Below are positions 1 through 8,336 of a stretch of DNA of 64,000 nt, piece by piece (positions within the stretch are counted from its first letter, which is position 1; each line of letters begins with the position of its first letter). The translations under genes and the position numbers were made by a program. The DNA lies in contig NZ_JAYMGI010000002.1 of NCBI RefSeq assembly GCF_035825295.1, forward strand, positions 6,377,501-6,441,500, in the 5' to 3' direction. The notes below the pieces were generated by a model. The model worked only from the letters and a program-made list of their open reading frames with translations, had not been told where the DNA came from and did no database searches. The stretch is from Actinacidiphila sp. DG2A-62 (lineage in GTDB: Bacteria > Actinomycetota > Actinomycetes > Streptomycetales > Streptomycetaceae).

Positions 1-330
1 TTCGCGGTGCACCCGCCGCTGCCGCTGGCCATCGTGCTGCTCGCCCTCACCGGCCTGTGCGCGGCCTACGCGCTGGGGATGGACAAGTGGTTCGTCGACG
101 AGGTCCCCGCGGACATGCGCGGCCGGGCCATGTCGCTGATGGGCGCCGGCCTGATGACCCTCCAGGGCATCGGCATGACGGCCGGCGGCGCCTTCGCCGA
201 GTGGGCCCCGCCGTTCGCCGTCATCTGCGGCGGCGGCGTCCTCGGCACCCTCAGCGTCCTCGCCGTCATCCGCACCGTCCACCGCACCCGCCTCCCCCTC
301 CCCGCCCCCGTCCCCACGCCCTCGCCCTGA
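1..330 (+). CDS. MFS transporter, C-terminal end (5' truncated by window)
   Basis: The frame is open from base 1 and stops at 330, so only the last 109 codons are visible. They encode three hydrophobic stretches separated by short polar loops. One loop contains DMRGRAMSLMGAG, which resembles the loop in the C-terminal half of drug-exporter MFS proteins where a P/DxxRGRA motif follows a transmembrane helix. The protein ends in a short proline-rich tail. It is probably an integral cytoplasmic-membrane exporter. The substrate cannot be judged from this fragment. The next gene is on the same strand after about 110 bases. Confidence 0.7.
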   Translation, partial: FAVHPPLPLAIVLLALTGLCAAYALGMDKWFVDEVPADMRGRAMSLMGAGLMTLQGIGMTAGGAFAEWAPPFAVICGGGVLGTLSVLAVIRTVHRTRLPLPAPVPTPSP

Positions 331-440
331 AGGCCCCCGGCGCCTCCGGCGTTCCCCGACGTGCCCGTGGCGCCACCGGCCCCGTGGCATGCTGGTGGCG
401 GATCCGCCCGTCCATCGTCCGCGCCGGAAGGAGCGCCGCG

Positions 441-1015
441 TTGAGCACCGCGCTGCCGCAATGGATGTATCCGCCGCGTGACAGCGGCTGGGAGGCCGAC
501 GACCTCGATCTCCTCCCCCCGACGCACCGCGCCACATCGAGTTGCTCGACGGAGCCCTGATCTTCAACATGTCGCCGCAGCGCAGCTGGCACGACCGGGT
601 GATCCGCCGGCTCACCGCCATCCTGGAGGCCGCCGCGCCGGCCGGCTGGACGGTGGAGGCCCAGATGACGGTGAAGCTCAACCGGCGCAGCCGCCCGGAG
701 CCCGACGTCATCGCCGCGTCGGTGCCGTACGACCCGCAGCGCACACGGTTCCTGCCCGAGGAGACCGCTCTCGTGGTGGAGGTGGTGTCCGCGGAGTCCG
801 AGGACCGCGACCGCCGCTACAAGCCCGGGCTCTATGCCGAGGCCGGCATCAGGAACCTCTGGCGGATCGAGGACGAACGCGGGCTGCCCGTGGTGCACAG
901 CTACGAACTCGACGACACCACGCACGTCTACGTGGCCACCGGCGTGCACCGCGGCAGGTTCGAGTCCGCGGTGCCGTTCGCGGTCGACGTCGACCTGGCG
1001 GGTCTCGTCGGCTGA
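441..1015 (+). pseudogene. Uma2-family (DUF820) PD-(D/E)xK nuclease-like protein, frameshifted
   Basis: A TTG at 441 follows a strong ribosome site (GGAAGGAG, 425-432) and starts a frame reading GWEADDLDLLPP. The rest of the protein, from DAPRHIELLDGAL onward, is in a different frame that stops at 1015. The two parts join into a normal Uma2 protein of about 190 residues if one C is added to the C run at 515-520. The downstream part carries the family's likely active-site residues: Asp in PEPDVI, Glu in LVVEVVS and Lys in RRYKPGLY. Uma2 proteins are abundant in Streptomyces and their biological role is not established. The gene is either decayed or the run was miscounted. If the shift is real, translation could only give the C-terminal part from a weak TTG at 542. 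Confidence 0.75.
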
Positions 1016-1113
1016 GAGCCGCCCGGGCGGGGGCGAGCCGCATGCCGCGGGCGGGGCTCTCATTGGGCGAGACGGGTGGGCCCGGTATGTGACCGGCGGG
1101 TAGGCTCGGGGGC

Positions 1114-1620
1114 GTGCCGAAGCCCCTGAGTCTGCCCTTCGATCCGATCGCGCGCGCCGACGAACTGTGGAAGCGGCACTGGGGCGGGGTGCCGTCGATG
1201 AGCGCCATCACGTCGATCATGCGGGCCCAGCAGATCCTGCTCGGACAGGTCGACGCGGTGGTCAAGCCGTACGGGCTGACCTTCGCGCGGTACGAGGCGC
1301 TGGTGCTGCTGACCTTCGCCAAGGCCGGCGAGCTGCCGATGTCCAAGATCGGCGAGCGGCTCATGGTGCACCCCACCTCGGTGACCAACACCGTGGACCG
1401 GCTGGTGGCCGCCGGGTTCGTGGTGCGCCGGCCCAACCCCAACGACGGCCGCGGCACCCTCGCCTCCATCACCGACCGCGGCCGCGAGGTGGTCGAGCAC
1501 GCCACCCGCGACCTGATGGCCATGGACTTCGGCCTGGGCGTCTACGACGACGAGGAGTGCGGCGAGATCTTCGCGCTGCTGCGGCCGCTGCGGATAGCCG
1601 CGGGCGACTTCGAGGAGTGA
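1114..1620 (+). CDS. MarR-family transcriptional regulator
   Basis: This 168-residue protein starts at GTG 1114. A winged helix-turn-helix lies at about residues 60-125: the recognition helix is MVHPTSVTNTVDRLVAAGFV and the wing is RRPNPNDGRGTLASITDRG, both typical of MarR proteins. It would bind DNA as a dimer through its N- and C-terminal helices. It is followed by the DUF3817 gene (117-base gap) and icmA on the same strand. As I recall, the same three-gene order is found in other streptomycetes, so a local target is plausible. The ligand is unknown. Confidence 0.9.
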   Translation: MPKPLSLPFDPIARADELWKRHWGGVPSMSAITSIMRAQQILLGQVDAVVKPYGLTFARYEALVLLTFAKAGELPMSKIGERLMVHPTSVTNTVDRLVAAGFVVRRPNPNDGRGTLASITDRGREVVEHATRDLMAMDFGLGVYDDEECGEIFALLRPLRIAAGDFEE

Positions 1621-1736
1621 CCCGGCCCGCACCCGGGTCGGCTCGCCCGCCGGGGGCCGCCTCCGCGCCGGCCCCGGCCGGCCCCGGCCCGCACCCGGGT
1701 CCGGCGCCTCGTTTCGCGAGGGATACCCTCGATGCC

Positions 1737-2078
1737 ATGAAATCCAGCGTGCTGACCCGCTACCGGGTGATGGCCTATGTGACGGGCGTGCTGCTGATCG
1801 CGCTCACCCTCGGCGTCATCGCCAAATACGCGCTCGACATCAATGGCGCGGGCACCTTCACCACCGCGGTGGGCTTCGCCCACGGCTGGCTCTACGTCGT
1901 GTACCTGATCTTCGCCTTCGACCTGTGCTCCAAGGCGAAGTGGCCGATCGGCCGGATGGCCTGGGTGCTGCTCGCCGGCACCGTCCCGACCGCCGCCTTC
2001 TTCGTGGAGCGCCGCGTCACCCGTGAGCTGGCCCCGAAGGTGGTCCGCGCGGAGAAGCCCGAGCCCGTGAACGTCTGA
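1737..2078 (+). CDS. DUF3817-type small membrane protein
   Basis: ATG 1737 opens a 113-residue protein with three predicted membrane helices: about residues 9-30 (VMAYVTGVLLIALTLGVIAK), 45-65 (GFAHGWLYVVYLIFAFDLC) and 73-95. The spacing, the GFAHGWLYVVYL segment and the final VERR motif followed by a charged tail fit the DUF3817 family, whose function is unknown. It lies between the MarR gene and icmA, 84 bases before icmA, all on one strand. The 2085-2105 stretch between it and icmA holds a short inverted repeat (GGTGAG/CTCACC) of unclear role. Confidence 0.85.
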   Translation: MKSSVLTRYRVMAYVTGVLLIALTLGVIAKYALDINGAGTFTTAVGFAHGWLYVVYLIFAFDLCSKAKWPIGRMAWVLLAGTVPTAAFFVERRVTRELAPKVVRAEKPEPVNV

Positions 2079-2162
2079 TCACCCCGGGTGAGACCCGGCT
2101 CACCACCCGGTGGGCCGTCTTCCCATCGACAGGTACTAGGACGTCCAAGTAAATTCGAGGGT

Positions 2163-3863
2163 ATGGACGCCCACGGCATCGAGGAAGGCCGCCAGCGCTG
2201 GCAGGCTCGCTACGACTCCGCGCGCACCCGCGACGCGGACTTCAGCACGCTCTCGGGCGACCCCGTCGAACCGGTCTACGGCCCGCCGCCCGGCGCGGAC
2301 GTGCCCGGCTTCGAGCGGATCGGCTGGCCGGGGGAGTACCCCTTCACCCGCGGCCTGCACGCCACCGGCTACCGCGGCCGCACCTGGACCATCCGCCAGT
2401 TCGCCGGCTTCGGCAACGCACGGCAGACCAACGAGCGCTACAAGATGATCCTGGCCGCCGGCGGCGGCGGGCTCTCCGTGGCCTTCGACATGCCCACCCT
2501 GATGGGCCGCGACTCCGACGACCCGCGCTCGCTCGGAGAGGTCGGCCACTGCGGCGTCGCCGTGGACTCCGCCGCCGACATGGAGGTCCTCTTCCAGGAC
2601 ATCCCGCTCGGCGACGTCACCACGTCGATGACCATCTCGGGACCGGCCGTCCCGGTCTTCTGCATGTACCTGGTGGCCGCCGAGCGCCAGGGCGTCGACC
2701 CCGCGGTGCTCAACGGCACGCTGCAGACCGACATCTTCAAGGAGTACATCGCGCAGAAGGAGTGGCTCTTCGCGCCCGAGCCGCACCTGCGGCTGATCGG
2801 CGACCTGATGGAGCACTGCGCCGCCGCCATCCCCGCCTACAAGCCGCTGTCGGTCTCCGGCTACCACATCCGCGAGGCAGGGGCCACGGCCGCGCAGGAG
2901 CTGGCCTACACCCTCGCCGACGGTTTCGGCTATGTGGAGCTGGGCCTGAGCCGCGGTCTGGACGTGGACGCCTTCGCGCCGGGCCTGTCCTTCTTCTTCG
3001 ACGCCCACCTGGACTTCTTCGAGGAGATCGCCAAGTTCCGCGCCGCCCGCCGGATCTGGGCCCGCTGGCTGCGCGACGTCTACGGCGCGCGGACCGACAA
3101 GGCCCAGTGGCTGCGCTTCCACACCCAGACCGCCGGGGTGTCGCTGACCGCCCAGCAGCCGTACAACAACGTGGTGCGCACCGCGGTCGAGGCGCTGTCG
3201 GCGGTGCTCGGCGGCACCAACTCGCTGCACACCAACGCGCTGGACGAGACCCTGGCGCTGCCCAGCGAGCAGGCCGCGGAGATCGCGCTGCGCACCCAGC
3301 AGGTGCTGATGGAGGAGACCGGCGTCGCCAACGTCGCCGACCCGCTCGGCGGCTCCTGGTACGTGGAGGCGCTCACCGACCGCATCGAGGCGGACGCCGA
3401 GAAGATCTTCGACCGGATCAGGGAGATGGGCGCCAGGGCGGTGCCGAGCGGCGAGCACCCGATCGGCCCGATGACCTCGGGCATCCTGCGCGGCATCGAG
3501 GACGGCTGGTTCACCGGCGAGATCGCCGAGTCCGCGTTCCGCTACCAGCAGGCGCTGGAGAAGGGCGAGAAGGGCGTGGTCGGCGTCAACCGGCACACCG
3601 GCTCGGTCACCGGCGACCTGGAGATCCTGCGGGTGGGCCACGAGGTGGAGCGCGAGCAGGTGCGGGTGCTGGCCGACCGCCGCGCCGCGCGCGACGACGC
3701 CGCGGTCCGCTCCGCGCTCGACGCGATGCTCGCCGCCGCCCGCGACGGCGGCAACATGATCGCGCCGATGCTGGACGCGGTGCGCGCGGAGGCCACCCTC
3801 GGCGAGATCTGCGGCGCGCTGCGGGAGGAGTGGGGGAGCTACACCGAGCCCGCCCGGTTTTGA
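2163..3863 (+). CDS. icmA: Isobutyryl-CoA mutase, large (catalytic) subunit
   Basis: This 566-residue protein has the MCM/ICM alpha-subunit barrel but no C-terminal cobalamin-binding domain, so it needs a separate IcmB-type small subunit, which is not in this window. It would interconvert isobutyryl-CoA and n-butyryl-CoA by adenosylcobalamin radical chemistry, linking valine breakdown to butyrate and polyketide precursors. The two residues that separate Icm from methylmalonyl-CoA mutase are both the Icm type when counted from ATG 2163: Phe80 (TIRQF) and Gln198 (EYIAQKE), where Mcm has Tyr and Arg. The match at exactly these positions also supports the chosen start over a GTG at 2088. Length and sequence match S. 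cinnamonensis IcmA as I remember it. The ribosome site GAGGG lies unusually close to the ATG. Confidence 0.93.
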   Translation: MDAHGIEEGRQRWQARYDSARTRDADFSTLSGDPVEPVYGPPPGADVPGFERIGWPGEYPFTRGLHATGYRGRTWTIRQFAGFGNARQTNERYKMILAAGGGGLSVAFDMPTLMGRDSDDPRSLGEVGHCGVAVDSAADMEVLFQDIPLGDVTTSMTISGPAVPVFCMYLVAAERQGVDPAVLNGTLQTDIFKEYIAQKEWLFAPEPHLRLIGDLMEHCAAAIPAYKPLSVSGYHIREAGATAAQELAYTLADGFGYVELGLSRGLDVDAFAPGLSFFFDAHLDFFEEIAKFRAARRIWARWLRDVYGARTDKAQWLRFHTQTAGVSLTAQQPYNNVVRTAVEALSAVLGGTNSLHTNALDETLALPSEQAAEIALRTQQVLMEETGVANVADPLGGSWYVEALTDRIEADAEKIFDRIREMGARAVPSGEHPIGPMTSGILRGIEDGWFTGEIAESAFRYQQALEKGEKGVVGVNRHTGSVTGDLEILRVGHEVEREQVRVLADRRAARDDAAVRSALDAMLAAARDGGNMIAPMLDAVRAEATLGEICGALREEWGSYTEPARF

Positions 3864-4083
3864 GCACGCCCGGCTCCGGGTCCGGTCCCGGGAACGGACC
3901 CGGAGCGGCTCCCGTGGGCGCCGCCGCCGCGCTCCCGGGGGGCGCCGCCCCCGCGCCCGTTCCGCCGCCCGGCCTGCCCGGTTGCGGCCGGGACCGGCCG
4001 CCGCGCGCCCCGGCGCGCGGCCCCCGACCTCGTACCCTCGTACAGGCCCATCGGTCCCGCGAGGAAGGAACGAGGAAGGAATT

Positions 4084-4278
4084 GTGTCCCTCGAAGCGAC
4101 CGTCGGCGACGACGGGATGATCTACATCCGCGAGACGGAACAGCCGGACGTCGTCGCCGTCACCACCCCCGCCAAGTGGGAGGCGTTCGTCAAGGGCGTC
4201 AAGGCGGGCGAGTTCGACCACTTCGTGGCCGGCGTGCAGGCGGAGGCGCCCGCCCAGGCGGACGCGCCAGGAGCGTGA
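4084..4278 (+). CDS. Small DUF397-like protein
   Basis: GTG 4084 is preceded by two AGGAAGGA-type ribosome sites in tandem (4062-4080). The 64-residue product reads IYIRETEQPDVVAVTTPAKW followed by EAFVKGVKAGEFD. The pattern 'IRES..PDVV..TTPAKW.AFV.GVKAGEFD' is the C-terminal half of DUF397 proteins, which are numerous in Streptomyces and often sit beside XRE-type regulators. No such regulator is adjacent here. There is no signal peptide or membrane segment, so it should be cytoplasmic. Function unknown. Confidence 0.8.
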   Translation: MSLEATVGDDGMIYIRETEQPDVVAVTTPAKWEAFVKGVKAGEFDHFVAGVQAEAPAQADAPGA

Positions 4279-4332
4279 ACCGCGCGCCGTCCCCGTACCG
4301 CCGTACGGGGACGGGCGGCCGGGTCGGCGCGG

Positions 4333-4947
4333 TCAGGCCAGGCCGGACAGGCCGCAGACCAGCAGCCGGGCCAGCCGCTCGGCCCACTCCTGGTCCACCG
4401 GCTCCGAGCTGACCATCACCCGGTGCACCACCGCGCCCGCGATCACGTCGAAGATCAGGTCGTCGCGGGCCGGCGCCGAGCCGTCGTCCGGCGGCAGCTC
4501 CCCGCGCGCCTGCGCGCGCTCGCGCCCGATCAGCACCAGCCGCTTCTGCCGGTCCACGATCGCCGCCCTGATCCGCCGCCGCAGCGCCTCGTCGAGGGTG
4601 GCCTCGGCGACCACCGCCATCAGCGCGGTCTTCGTCTCCGGCCGGCTGATCAGCTCGGCGAAGCGCAGCACCACGCCCTGGATGTCGGCCTGCAGCCCGC
4701 CGCGGTCCGGCACGTCGAGCTGCTCCTCGAACAGCGCCGCGACCGCGTCCACGACCAGCTCGTTCTTCCCCGGCCAGCGCCGGTAGAGGGTCGTCTTGGC
4801 CACCCCGGCGCGGGCCGCGACGTCCCCCAGGGTCAGCCGGCCCCAGCCCAGTTCGGCCAGCGCGGCGCGGGTCGCGTCGAGAATCGCCTCGTCCGCGGCG
4901 GCACTTCGCGGGCGTCCGGTGCGTTTGCCGGAGGGGAGGGCGCACAT
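4333..4947 (-). CDS. TetR/AcrR-family transcriptional regulator
   Basis: This is a 204-residue protein if it starts at ATG 4947. Other in-frame starts lie at 4959 and 4998. The N-terminal HTH (about residues 18-65) includes GWGRLTLGDVAARAGVAKTT and LYRRWPGKNELV, the classic TetR recognition helix. The rest is an all-helical ligand and dimerisation domain of TetR_C type. A perfect 12-bp palindrome sits immediately upstream of the chosen ATG and a longer one 85 bases further on, so autoregulation is likely. The start at 4947 is preferred because it leaves the near palindrome outside the coding region. The divergent neighbour is the thioredoxin-fold gene at 5281. Ligand unknown. Confidence 0.9.
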   Translation of the reverse strand: MCALPSGKRTGRPRSAAADEAILDATRAALAELGWGRLTLGDVAARAGVAKTTLYRRWPGKNELVVDAVAALFEEQLDVPDRGGLQADIQGVVLRFAELISRPETKTALMAVVAEATLDEALRRRIRAAIVDRQKRLVLIGRERAQARGELPPDDGSAPARDDLIFDVIAGAVVHRVMVSSEPVDQEWAERLARLLVCGLSGLA

Positions 4948-4958
4948 AGGGCGGACCA

Positions 4959-4970
4959 TACCGGCCGGTA
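4959..4970. promoter_or_regulatory. Palindromic operator candidate at TetR gene start
   Basis: TACCGGCCGGTA is a perfect 12-bp palindrome located just upstream of the TetR gene's ATG at 4947. Its position fits negative autoregulation. Binding is inferred and not shown. Confidence 0.5.
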
Positions 4971-5031
4971 AGTAGCGCGGCGAAGTGATCCGTTTCACAC
5001 GGCGCGTCCGCCGGGACCCGCCTCCCGGGCA

Positions 5032-5056
5032 GTTACGCTACGAGTCGTAGCGAAAC
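5032..5056. promoter_or_regulatory. 25-bp palindrome between TetR gene and thioredoxin-fold gene
   Basis: The core CGCTACGA-G-TCGTAGCG (5036-5052) is perfect. It extends by GTT on the left and AAC on the right with one mismatched pair between. It lies 85 bases upstream of the TetR start and about 225 bases upstream of the divergent gene at 5281. The size and symmetry are those of a TetR dimer site. It may be the main operator for the regulator next door. Confidence 0.55.
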
Positions 5057-5280
5057 GCTCGCCCCGACGACGAGCGGCAACCACCCGCGCGGACAGGGGT
5101 TCCGCGCCCGCACCATCCGTGCCACGCGCCCATCGCGCGGGGCACGGCGCACCACCCGCGTCGGCGGCGCCACCGCCGACACGGCGGACGACCAGCGCCG
5201 TGGCCGGTCCCGATCCCGCAATCCGGCGGGGTTTCCGGGTCTGTTCACGGTTTGCCCGGCGAGGGGGGAGGATTGGCCTC

Positions 5281-6252
5281 ATGCAGCCACGCAACATGTC
5301 CATGAGCGGTGTGGTCGACCTCGCCGCGGTGAAGGCGGCCGGGGAGGCCAAGGCCAAGGCGGAGCAGGCCAGGGCGCAGCGGCAGGAGGGCGGCGCGGAC
5401 GCCGCGGCCACCGGAGCGCCGCTGGTCGTCGAGGTGTCCGAGGCCACCTTCGAGGCCGACGTCCTGCAGCGCTCGGCCGAGGTTCCGGTCGTCATCAGCT
5501 TCTGGGCCGACCAGGCCGAGCAGAGCAAGCAGCTCAACGCGACGCTGGAGCGGTTGGCCGGGCAGTACCGCGGCCGCTTCGTGCTGGCCACCGCCGAGGT
5601 CTACGCCAACCAGATGCTCTTCCAGCAGTTCGGCGTGCAGGGCGTGCCGGCGGTCTTCGCAGTGCTGGCCGGGCAGGCGATGCCGCTCTTCCAGGGCGCG
5701 GCCCCCGAGGACCAGATCACCGAGGTGCTCGACCAGCTGATCGCCGTCGCCGAGCAGCGCTTCGGCATCGTCGGCGCCGAGACCGACCCGGGCGCGGCCC
5801 CCGCGCCCGCCGCCGCCCCGCCGCGCCCGGCCACCCCGCAGGAGCTGGCGCTGTCCGCCGCGCACGAGGCGCTGGACTCCGGCGACCTCGGCGGCGCGAT
5901 CCAGGCGTACCGCAACGTGCTGGCCGACGAGCCGGCGAACGTCGAGGCCAAGCTCGGCCTGGCCCAGGCCGAGCTGCTGCGCCGGGTGCAGGGCGCCGAC
6001 CAGCAGGCGGTCCGGCAGGCCGCCGCGGACGCGCCCGGTGACGTACAGGCACAACTGGCCGCGGCCGACCTGGATCTGGTCGGCGGCCATGTCGAGGACG
6101 CGTTCGGGCGTCTGGTGGACGTGGTGCGGCGCACCGCGGGCGAGGAGCGGGACTCCGCTCGGCTGCGGCTGCTGGAGCTGTTCGACGTGGTCGGGCCGGA
6201 CGACCCGCGGGTGGCCGCAGCGCGGACCGCGCTGGCCAGGGTGCTTTTCTGA
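5281..6252 (+). CDS. Thioredoxin-fold/TPR co-chaperone-like protein (YbbN/CnoX type)
   Basis: ATG 5281 follows a strong GGGGGGAGG ribosome site. The 323-residue protein has an Ala/Lys-rich N-terminus, a thioredoxin fold at about residues 48-160 (VVISFWADQAEQSKQL, FGVQGVPAVFAVLAGQ), a Pro/Ala linker, and a helical tetratricopeptide-like domain from about 190 to the end (HEALDSGDLGGAIQAYRNVL). The usual WCGPC redox site is replaced by WADQAE, so no thiol-disulfide exchange is expected. The domain order matches E. coli CnoX (YbbN), a redox-regulated holdase that hands clients to chaperonins. There is no signal peptide, so it is cytoplasmic. A strong hairpin terminator follows at 6289. Confidence 0.85.
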   Translation: MQPRNMSMSGVVDLAAVKAAGEAKAKAEQARAQRQEGGADAAATGAPLVVEVSEATFEADVLQRSAEVPVVISFWADQAEQSKQLNATLERLAGQYRGRFVLATAEVYANQMLFQQFGVQGVPAVFAVLAGQAMPLFQGAAPEDQITEVLDQLIAVAEQRFGIVGAETDPGAAPAPAAAPPRPATPQELALSAAHEALDSGDLGGAIQAYRNVLADEPANVEAKLGLAQAELLRRVQGADQQAVRQAAADAPGDVQAQLAAADLDLVGGHVEDAFGRLVDVVRRTAGEERDSARLRLLELFDVVGPDDPRVAAARTALARVLF

Positions 6253-6288
6253 CACCAGTTCGACCGGGGGCGCGGCGGCGGCCGGACG

Positions 6289-6310
6289 GCGGAGGGCGGT
6301 CGCCCTCCGC
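6289..6310 (+). terminator. Hairpin terminator after thioredoxin-fold gene
   Basis: GCGGAGGGCG, a two-base loop, then CGCCCTCCGC: a perfect 10-bp G+C stem starting 37 bases after the stop codon. There is no T-tract, which is usual for actinomycete terminators. Confidence 0.7.
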
Positions 6311-6968
6311 TCGTCGGGTGGTCGCCGCGGCGCGCGGAGCACACTCGGAGATTTAGCGACTTCCCGCCGTGGTTTATCAAACCGTGACAATAGAAAACCG
6401 CTGTTACTGGCGGTAGAGGAAGCGCCCGTATTTGTCGGGTCATCGACCCTTATGCCTGATTTACCTACCCGTGCGTCAACTACGCAGCGTGACGTGACTC
6501 CGGGTGGCGATCATGAATGCGCCACACTTCCGTTACTCGCTAGTAATGAACCCCTTGTGCACCGGCCGCGAATGGACCACGATCGGCCAAGCTCGGTCCG
6601 TAGCCACTGCCCGGCAGCCAGTCGGCGCCGCGGCTCCGGGTCCCCGCCGGGCGGGGGTGCGCGGTCACCGGCCGACGCCCCGGGACAGGGGGGTCTCCGT
6701 CCACCTGATGGATGCGGATGGAACCGGATGGAGCCTGTCCCGCAGGTTGCGCGAGAGCGTGGCCAGTGGTTGTCGCTCGGGGGTGATCGCCGACGATTCG
6801 GACGCAGCCGTCCGCAACTCCCCAGGGAGTCCCGGGGAGATCCCCCTGTGGGACGGACGGCCCACCGGTTCAGCGGCGCTCTCCTTCCCGAGGACGTAGC
6901 ACTTCTCCCATCCCAGGCCGGGACCCGAACGAACCCGGTCGGAGATGTACGTCCGAGAAGGAGGAACT
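6311..6968 (+). other. Long non-coding region upstream of the DUF6230 cassette
   Basis: About 660 bases with no convincing gene on either strand. The part from about 6350 to 6560 is clearly richer in A+T than the surroundings (for example the stretch near 6370-6400). It probably contains the promoter for the gene at 6969, with a long untranslated leader. Just before the gene there is a clean ribosome site (AAGGAGG). I could not recognise a riboswitch or a named sigma-factor promoter. Confidence 0.5.
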
Positions 6969-7613
6969 ATGGAGTCGCTCGTTCGTGGCGGTACCAGATG
7001 GCGGCGGTTCGCCGTCGTCATGGTGCCGAGTGTCGCGGCCACCGCCGCGATAGGCGTGGCGCTGGCCCAGGGCGCGCTCGCCGCGTCGTTCAGCGTGTCG
7101 GGGCAGCAGTTCAAGGTCACGGCCAAGACCCTGCACGGTGATGGCTTCGTGCAGTACGGCAACGTCGTGGTGCCCAGCGGCCAGGGCCCGAAGGCCGTCG
7201 CCGTCTCGGCCTTCACCGACGCCACCATCACCGGGCTGTGCCAGTCGGTGGTCGTGCCCGCGCCGTTCATCGGCGACGTGACGCTGAAGCTCACCGCCGG
7301 CAACAACGGCAAGGAAGTCACGGCGAAGAACCTGTACATCGACCTCGACCAGCTCGACGCCGATGCCACGTTCAACGACATCAACATCGGTGTCGCCGCC
7401 GGAGCGACCGACCCGAACTACGCGGCCGTCGAGGACCAGGTCGCGAAGGACACCGAGCACGGCGGCGCCGCGTCCTTCGCGCAGGAGGCGAAGTCCGCCG
7501 ACCTGACCGACGTGAAGCAGCGGGCCTGGGCCACCAGCGCGGGCACCTTCAAGCTCGCCGGCCTCAGCCTGCGCCTGCACAAGGGCTCCGGCGCCGGGGT
7601 CGAGTGCTACTAG
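6969..7613 (+). CDS. DUF6230 family secreted or surface protein
   Basis: ATG 6969 lies 5 bases after AAGGAGG and gives 214 residues. After a basic start (ESLVRGGTRWRRF) comes one hydrophobic segment, about residues 16-40 (VVMVPSVAATAAIGVALAQG), that could be a signal peptide or membrane anchor. The remaining ~170 residues look like a beta-rich extracellular domain (FSVSGQQFKVTAKTL ... SAFTDATITGLCQSV). The family is DUF6230. Some database entries for homologues have been called cholesterol esterase, as I recall, but no GxSxG serine-hydrolase motif is present, so I do not adopt that name. It is followed by DUF6114 and a secreted low-complexity protein on the same strand, a fixed trio in streptomycetes. 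Confidence 0.85.
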   Translation: MESLVRGGTRWRRFAVVMVPSVAATAAIGVALAQGALAASFSVSGQQFKVTAKTLHGDGFVQYGNVVVPSGQGPKAVAVSAFTDATITGLCQSVVVPAPFIGDVTLKLTAGNNGKEVTAKNLYIDLDQLDADATFNDINIGVAAGATDPNYAAVEDQVAKDTEHGGAASFAQEAKSADLTDVKQRAWATSAGTFKLAGLSLRLHKGSGAGVECY

Positions 7614-7736
7614 GCGACGCCCCACGGGCGCCGTCGCAGTGCACCGCCTGAAGTGGCCCTCGGGCGAGCCGCGCGGGATGCGGCTCGCCCGGGTCACGAC
7701 CCTTCTCCACCTTGCAGTCCCAGGGAGCTGTTTTCC

Positions 7737-8336
7737 ATGAGCGCCGAGTCGACAGGACTGACCGCCCGCGCCCGCTACATCCGCCTGGCCTTCCGCCACT
7801 GGCGCTGGCAGCGGCCGTTCTGGGCCGGTCTGCTCACGCTGATCGCCGGCGTCCCGATCGCGTACTTCCCGTACGCGAACCTGACGCTGGGCCAGTTGAC
7901 CGTGCGGATGGCGACCACCGCGGGCTCCGGCTCGCTGATCATCGGCGTGCTGCTGTTCGTGCTCGGCCTGACCATGTGGTTCCAGAGCGCGGTACGGGTC
8001 TTCGCCGGCGTCGCCGCGATCCTGCTCGCGCTGGTGTCGCTGGTGATCTCCAACTTCGGCGGCTTCCTGATGGGCTTCCTGCTCGCGCTGATCGGCGGCG
8101 CGCTCGCGGTGTCGTGGGCGCCCGGCGTCCCGGCGGCCGCCGAGCCCGGGGCGCAGGAGCAGGAGGAGCAGCCCGACGGCGTCCCGGCCGGCGAGGCGGG
8201 CAAGGCCGCGGACGCGTCCGCGCCCGGGGTCCCCGCGCAGCCCGGCGACCCCTACGCACAGCCCGAGCCGGTGCACGCAGGATCGCTCACCGAAGACGAG
8301 ACCACAGAAGAGAACGGGAGGCACCGTGCTGGGTGA
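7737..8336 (+). CDS. DUF6114 family membrane protein
   Basis: ATG 7737 (ribosome site GGGAG) gives 199 residues. The N-terminal part is basic (RYIRLAFRHWRWQRPFW) and is followed by four closely spaced hydrophobic helices, about residues 26-135. The last ~65 residues are acidic, Ala/Glu/Pro-rich and probably cytoplasmic or disordered. This is the DUF6114 layout. The gene ends 11 bases inside the next gene, whose GTG start is at 8326, so the two are translationally coupled. It presumably works at the membrane with the flanking DUF6230 and secreted proteins. Function unknown. Confidence 0.85.
   Translation: MSAESTGLTARARYIRLAFRHWRWQRPFWAGLLTLIAGVPIAYFPYANLTLGQLTVRMATTAGSGSLIIGVLLFVLGLTMWFQSAVRVFAGVAAILLALVSLVISNFGGFLMGFLLALIGGALAVSWAPGVPAAAEPGAQEQEEQPDGVPAGEAGKAADASAPGVPAQPGDPYAQPEPVHAGSLTEDETTEENGRHRAG

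Noticed and set aside
2088..2162. An upstream GTG start for icmA at 2088
   Set aside because: It would add 25 residues without similarity to the family and would shift the diagnostic residues away from positions 80 and 198.
6969..7613. Naming the DUF6230 protein a cholesterol esterase
   Set aside because: No GxSxG motif or hydrolase fold features are visible. The name in some records looks like inherited annotation.
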